Shown here: positions 5,567 through 8,122 of the stretch, in pieces
Position numbering within the stretch: position 1 is the stretch's first letter
How the letters are laid out: each line of letters opens with the position of its first letter
NCBI GenBank assembly: GCA_916048115.1
Contig: CAJZGQ010000054.1
Location: 1-8,122 of the forward strand
DNA from: an uncultured Streptococcus sp.
GTDB lineage: Bacteria > Bacillota > Bacilli > Lactobacillales > Streptococcaceae
Direction of reading: 5' to 3'
Length of the DNA stretch: 8,122 nt
Program-made: the position numbers and the translations under genes
The notes under the pieces: model-generated
The model's database searches: none
Told to the model about the DNA's origin: nothing
What the model saw: only the letters and a program-made list of their open reading frames with translations

Positions 5567-5618
5567 GGTTAAGAATAGATTAGAAAGACTCACTCAGGAA
5601 AGAGAAGAGGATACGACG

Positions 5619-6299
5619 ATGATTAAAATTCTATTGGTCGAAGATGACCTTGGTTTATCAAATTCAGTATTTGATTTTTTAGATGATTTTGCGGACGTTA
5701 TGCAGGTCTTTGACGGAGAAGAAGGTCTTTACGAAGCAGAAAGCGGGATCTATGATTTGATTCTGCTGGACCTCATGCTTCCTGAAAAAGACGGATTCCA
5801 TGTTCTAAAAGAGTTGCGTGAAAAAGGCGTGACAACCCCTGTTTTGATCATGACAGCTAAAGAAAGTCTGGATGACAAAGGGCACGGCTTTGAGCTAGGT
5901 GCAGACGATTACCTCACCAAGCCTTTCTACCTAGAAGAACTCAAGATGCGGATTCAAGCTCTCTTGAAGCGCTCAGGTAAGGTCAATGAAAACACCCTCA
6001 ATTATGGCAATTTGAAGGTCAACTTATCTACCAATTCGACTTACGTGGACGATAAGGAAGTAGAACTTCTTGGGAAGGAATTTGATCTCTTGGTCTACTT
6101 CCTTCAAAACCAAAATGTCATCCTTCCAAAGACACAGATCTTCGATCGTCTCTGGGGCTTTGACAGTGACACAACTATCTCAGTGGTTGAAGTCTATGTT
6201 TCAAAAATCCGTAAGAAATTAAAAGGTACTGATTTTGTTGAGAGCTTGCAAACATTACGCAGTGTGGGGTATATCTTAAAAGATGCTAACAAGGATTAA
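5619..6299 (+). CDS. ciaR: Response regulator CiaR
   Basis: A 226-residue OmpR/PhoB-type regulator closely resembling pneumococcal CiaR, which controls competence, beta-lactam tolerance, envelope maintenance (htrA) and small csRNAs. The receiver domain shows acidic residues E8, D9 and D10, phosphoacceptor D51 in LLDLMLP, T79 in MTAKES and K101 in LTKPF. The winged-helix DNA-binding domain occupies about 128-222, ending LRSVGYILK. The frame is open to an ATG at 5544, but that start precedes the extended -10 promoter. ATG 5619 gives the family N-terminus [10 protein letters not shown] and has AAGAGG 8 bases upstream, so it is chosen. The coding end overlaps ciaH by 17 bp. CiaR likely binds the hexamer array upstream of the operon. 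Confidence 0.96.
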   Translation: MIKILLVEDDLGLSNSVFDFLDDFADVMQVFDGEEGLYEAESGIYDLILLDLMLPEKDGFHVLKELREKGVTTPVLIMTAKESLDDKGHGFELGADDYLTKPFYLEELKMRIQALLKRSGKVNENTLNYGNLKVNLSTNSTYVDDKEVELLGKEFDLLVYFLQNQNVILPKTQIFDRLWGFDSDTTISVVEVYVSKIRKKLKGTDFVESLQTLRSVGYILKDANKD

Positions 6300-7635
6300 G
6301 AAAACAGTCGGAGAAGATGATTTTTCTTACTTCATCCGATATTTTGGTCTCTTCACCTTGATATTCTCAGCCATGACCTTAATTATTATTCAGGTCATGC
6401 GCTCGAGTCTCTATACAACGGTCGATGAGAATCTCAAGACCTTGAGTCAGGATCCTTATTCCATTATGGCTATTGCCAACCGGGATCAGAAACAGTCTAA
6501 TTCCAAAGAGGGTGATGAGCATGAGATGATGATGCCTAATCCTGATAAATCGGAACCAAAAGGAGACGTTACTTCCAATACCACTGTTGTTCTACTGAAC
6601 AAAAAATATCAAAACTTAACAACGGGAAATGGGTTTTTAAACTTCAAAACTGTAACTTTTGGTCGTAAATTGCTTAACAAGGTTTCCCAACTCCAAATCA
6701 CAAATAGTTACGGGAAAAAAGAAAGTTACCGGGCTTACATGACGGATTTGGGCTTGTCTGATGACGGAGATAGTGACGTCAAGTATGCGGTTGTCATGAC
6801 CAATATCAGTCAGCTAGAACAGACCAGTGAGGAGCACGAGAGCCAGATCGCACTCGTCATGATTTGCTTCTGGGGAATCTCCTTATTCGCTAGTCTCTTC
6901 CTAGCACGTCTCAGTGTTAAGCCCCTACTTGAGAGTATGCAAAAGCAAAAGGCATTCGTGGAAAATGCTTCACATGAGTTACGGACGCCTCTAGCAGTCC
7001 TTCAAAATCGCCTCGAAACGCTTTTTAGAAAGCCTGAAGCGACCATTATGGAGTCAAGCGAGAGCATTGCATCTAGCTTGGATGAAGTGCGAAATATGAA
7101 GCTCTTGACCACCAACCTTCTCAATATCGCTCGAAGAGATGATGGCTTGAAGCCAGAGATGGAAGAGATCGAACCAAGCTTTTTCGATCAGACCTTCTCC
7201 AATTTTGAGATCATTGCGGAAGAAAATGGCAAACTCTTCCAAGGAGACAATCAGGTGGACAAAGTCATTTGTTCTGATAGAACGCTCCTCAAGCAATTGA
7301 TGACCATTCTCTATGACAATGCCTTGAAGTACACCGATGAAGATGGCGAGATCCAATTTGAAGTCCAGTTGAAGGACAAAAATCTACTTTTGAGGGTGCT
7401 GGATAATGGTCCAGGGATTCGAGATGAGGATAAGAAACGGATCTTTGATCGTTTTTACCGCGTGGACAAGGCCAGAACCCGTCAAAAAGGTGGATTTGGT
7501 TTGGGGTTATCCCTCGCTAAGCAGATCGTAGAATCCTTCAAAGGAACCATCCAAGTCAAAGATAATAAACCAAAAGGGACCATCTTTGAAGTGAAATTAT
7601 CCGTCAAGACGGAAAGTCGTAAAAAAAATCGTTGA
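6283..7635 (+). CDS. ciaH: Sensor histidine kinase CiaH
   Basis: A 450-residue membrane kinase, partner of CiaR. The N-terminus ([18 protein letters not shown]) matches pneumococcal CiaH as I know it. Membrane helices lie at about 18-38 and 188-209, with an extracellular sensor region between them. This region is the variable part of the family and here includes an acidic stretch with HEMMMPNPD near 80-88. The kinase core shows the H-box [11 protein letters not shown] with His231, the N-box around N346 (ILYDNALKY), G1 DNGPGI (374-379), F-box IFDRFYR and G2 GGFGLGL (403-409). A Lys/Arg-rich tail ends the protein, as in pneumococcus. The ATG at 6283 lies inside the ciaR end and has only a weak AAAAG ribosome site, so translational coupling to ciaR is likely. 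Confidence 0.96.
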   Translation: MLTRIKKTVGEDDFSYFIRYFGLFTLIFSAMTLIIIQVMRSSLYTTVDENLKTLSQDPYSIMAIANRDQKQSNSKEGDEHEMMMPNPDKSEPKGDVTSNTTVVLLNKKYQNLTTGNGFLNFKTVTFGRKLLNKVSQLQITNSYGKKESYRAYMTDLGLSDDGDSDVKYAVVMTNISQLEQTSEEHESQIALVMICFWGISLFASLFLARLSVKPLLESMQKQKAFVENASHELRTPLAVLQNRLETLFRKPEATIMESSESIASSLDEVRNMKLLTTNLLNIARRDDGLKPEMEEIEPSFFDQTFSNFEIIAEENGKLFQGDNQVDKVICSDRTLLKQLMTILYDNALKYTDEDGEIQFEVQLKDKNLLLRVLDNGPGIRDEDKKRIFDRFYRVDKARTRQKGGFGLGLSLAKQIVESFKGTIQVKDNKPKGTIFEVKLSVKTESRKKNR

Positions 7636-7667
7636 TAATTTTTTAAAAATAGAAAAGAGGAATACCT

Positions 7668-8048
7668 ATGAGTTCAAAAATGTTGCACACTTGCCTTCGT
7701 GTGGAAAACTTAGAAAAATCAATCGCTTTTTACCAAGATGCATTTGGTTTTGAAGAAAAACGTCGGAAAGATTTCCCAGACTACAAGTTTACTATCGTGT
7801 ACTTAGGCCTGCCTGGAGATGACTATGAGTTAGAATTGACTTACAATTACGATCATGGTCCCTATGTGATCGGAGACGGCTATGCTCACGTCGCATTGAG
7901 TACTCCTGATCTAGAAGGTTTGAATGCGGAACACAAGGCTAAAGGCTATGAAGTGACAGAACCAAAAGGTCTTCCAGGAACACAACCGAATTACTATTTC
8001 GTTGTAGATCCGGATGGTTATAAAGTAGAAGTCATTCGTGAAAAATAA
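7668..8048 (+). CDS. gloA: Glyoxalase I (lactoylglutathione lyase)
   Basis: A 126-residue single-domain VOC-family enzyme that converts the hemithioacetal of methylglyoxal and glutathione (or another low-molecular-weight thiol) to the S-lactoyl thioester, detoxifying a glycolytic by-product in the cytoplasm. The four metal ligands expected from E. coli GloA are all in place: H7 (MLHTCLRV), E56 (YELELTYN), H74 (YAHVAL) and E121 (YKVEVI). DPDGYK near the end is also typical. Length is slightly below the E. coli enzyme (135), which fits the nickel-type short class. AAAGAGG precedes the ATG by 7 bases. The gap after ciaH is 32 bp with only an AT-rich run and no strong terminator, so read-through from ciaRH is likely. 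A hairpin follows 16 bp after the stop. Confidence 0.93.
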   Translation: MSSKMLHTCLRVENLEKSIAFYQDAFGFEEKRRKDFPDYKFTIVYLGLPGDDYELELTYNYDHGPYVIGDGYAHVALSTPDLEGLNAEHKAKGYEVTEPKGLPGTQPNYYFVVDPDGYKVEVIREK

Positions 8049-8064
8049 GAGGGATTAAAAATTA

Positions 8065-8106
8065 GGGGGCTGGGACAAAAGTCCTAGCCTCTCAATTATT
8101 TTTGGA
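8065..8106 (+). terminator. Hairpin terminator after gloA (GGGGCTGGGAC-type streptococcal intergenic motif)
   Basis: Bases 8065-8076 pair with 8081-8092 around an AAAA loop, a 12-bp stem with three G-U pairs, followed by a moderately T-rich stretch (ATTATTTTT). The form GGGGCTGGGACAAAAGTCC is familiar to me as a hairpin that recurs between genes in streptococci, so this may be one copy of a dispersed element continuing past the window. The last ~16 bases hold nothing I can identify. Confidence 0.7.
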
Positions 8107-8122
8107 TTGTCGAGCAAGACGC

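Noticed and set aside
5544..5618. 25-residue N-terminal extension of CiaR from ATG 5544
   Set aside because: It lies across the extended -10 promoter and precedes the conserved [10 protein letters not shown] start, which has its own ribosome site.
7054..7356. 100-residue minus-strand ORF inside ciaH
   Set aside because: Antisense shadow of the conserved kinase domain.
7636..7660. AT-rich near-palindrome (ATTTTTTAAAAAT) after ciaH as a terminator
   Set aside because: It has no GC stem and would not make a stable hairpin.
1..8122. CRISPR array, tRNA or rRNA genes, insertion sequence, origin
   Set aside because: No regularly spaced long repeats, cloverleaf-like sequence, transposase-like ORF or terminal inverted repeats were seen by reading both strands.

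Overview
The window looks like a chromosomal segment from a Streptococcus, probably of the sanguinis/parasanguinis/mitis neighbourhood. The species cannot be fixed by eye. The evidence is a PepN C-terminus at the left edge, a very recognisable CiaR/CiaH pair at the right, low-GC coding with streptococcal ribosome-binding sites, and CiaR-box-like TTTAAG hexamers. In S. pneumoniae pepN lies next to ciaRH. Here about 4.7 kb of extra genes separates them.

Left part (1-4081): the end of pepN is followed by a strong bidirectional terminator. It is shared with a minus-strand two-component operon, a LytTR response regulator followed by an AgrC/ComD-type (HPK10, GHKL) histidine kinase. Divergent from it lies a two-gene ABC-2 exporter (ATPase plus permease). 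The short divergent region holds two near-identical 10-bp direct repeats exactly 21 bp apart, followed by a plausible -35/-10. This is the classic geometry of a LytTR-regulator promoter, so the module looks like a self-contained signal-responsive exporter, as in peptide-antibiotic sensing, export or immunity. No peptide precursor gene is visible, and the signal and substrate are unknown.

Middle (4082-4961): a bidirectional terminator-like hairpin is followed by bioY (minus strand), the biotin-binding ECF component. It has a good promoter and a BirA-operator-like inverted repeat. On the opposite strand of the same divergent region lies an array of four T-rich hexamers at 11-bp steps (two tandem CiaR boxes) placed 10 bp before a perfect TATAAT.

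Right part (4962-8122): the array promoter drives a gene for a small membrane-anchored or secreted protein with a Gly/Pro/Gln-rich repeat and a Lys/Asn-rich tail. It holds the position of S. mutans ciaX. It is followed by ciaR (with its own extended -10 promoter), ciaH (overlapping ciaR by 17 bp) and a glyoxalase I gene (gloA). The window ends with a GGGGCTGGGAC-type hairpin.

The most interesting parts are the orphan-looking LytTR/ABC module with its 21-bp-phased operator, the four-hexamer CiaR array, and the unusual low-complexity protein upstream of ciaRH.
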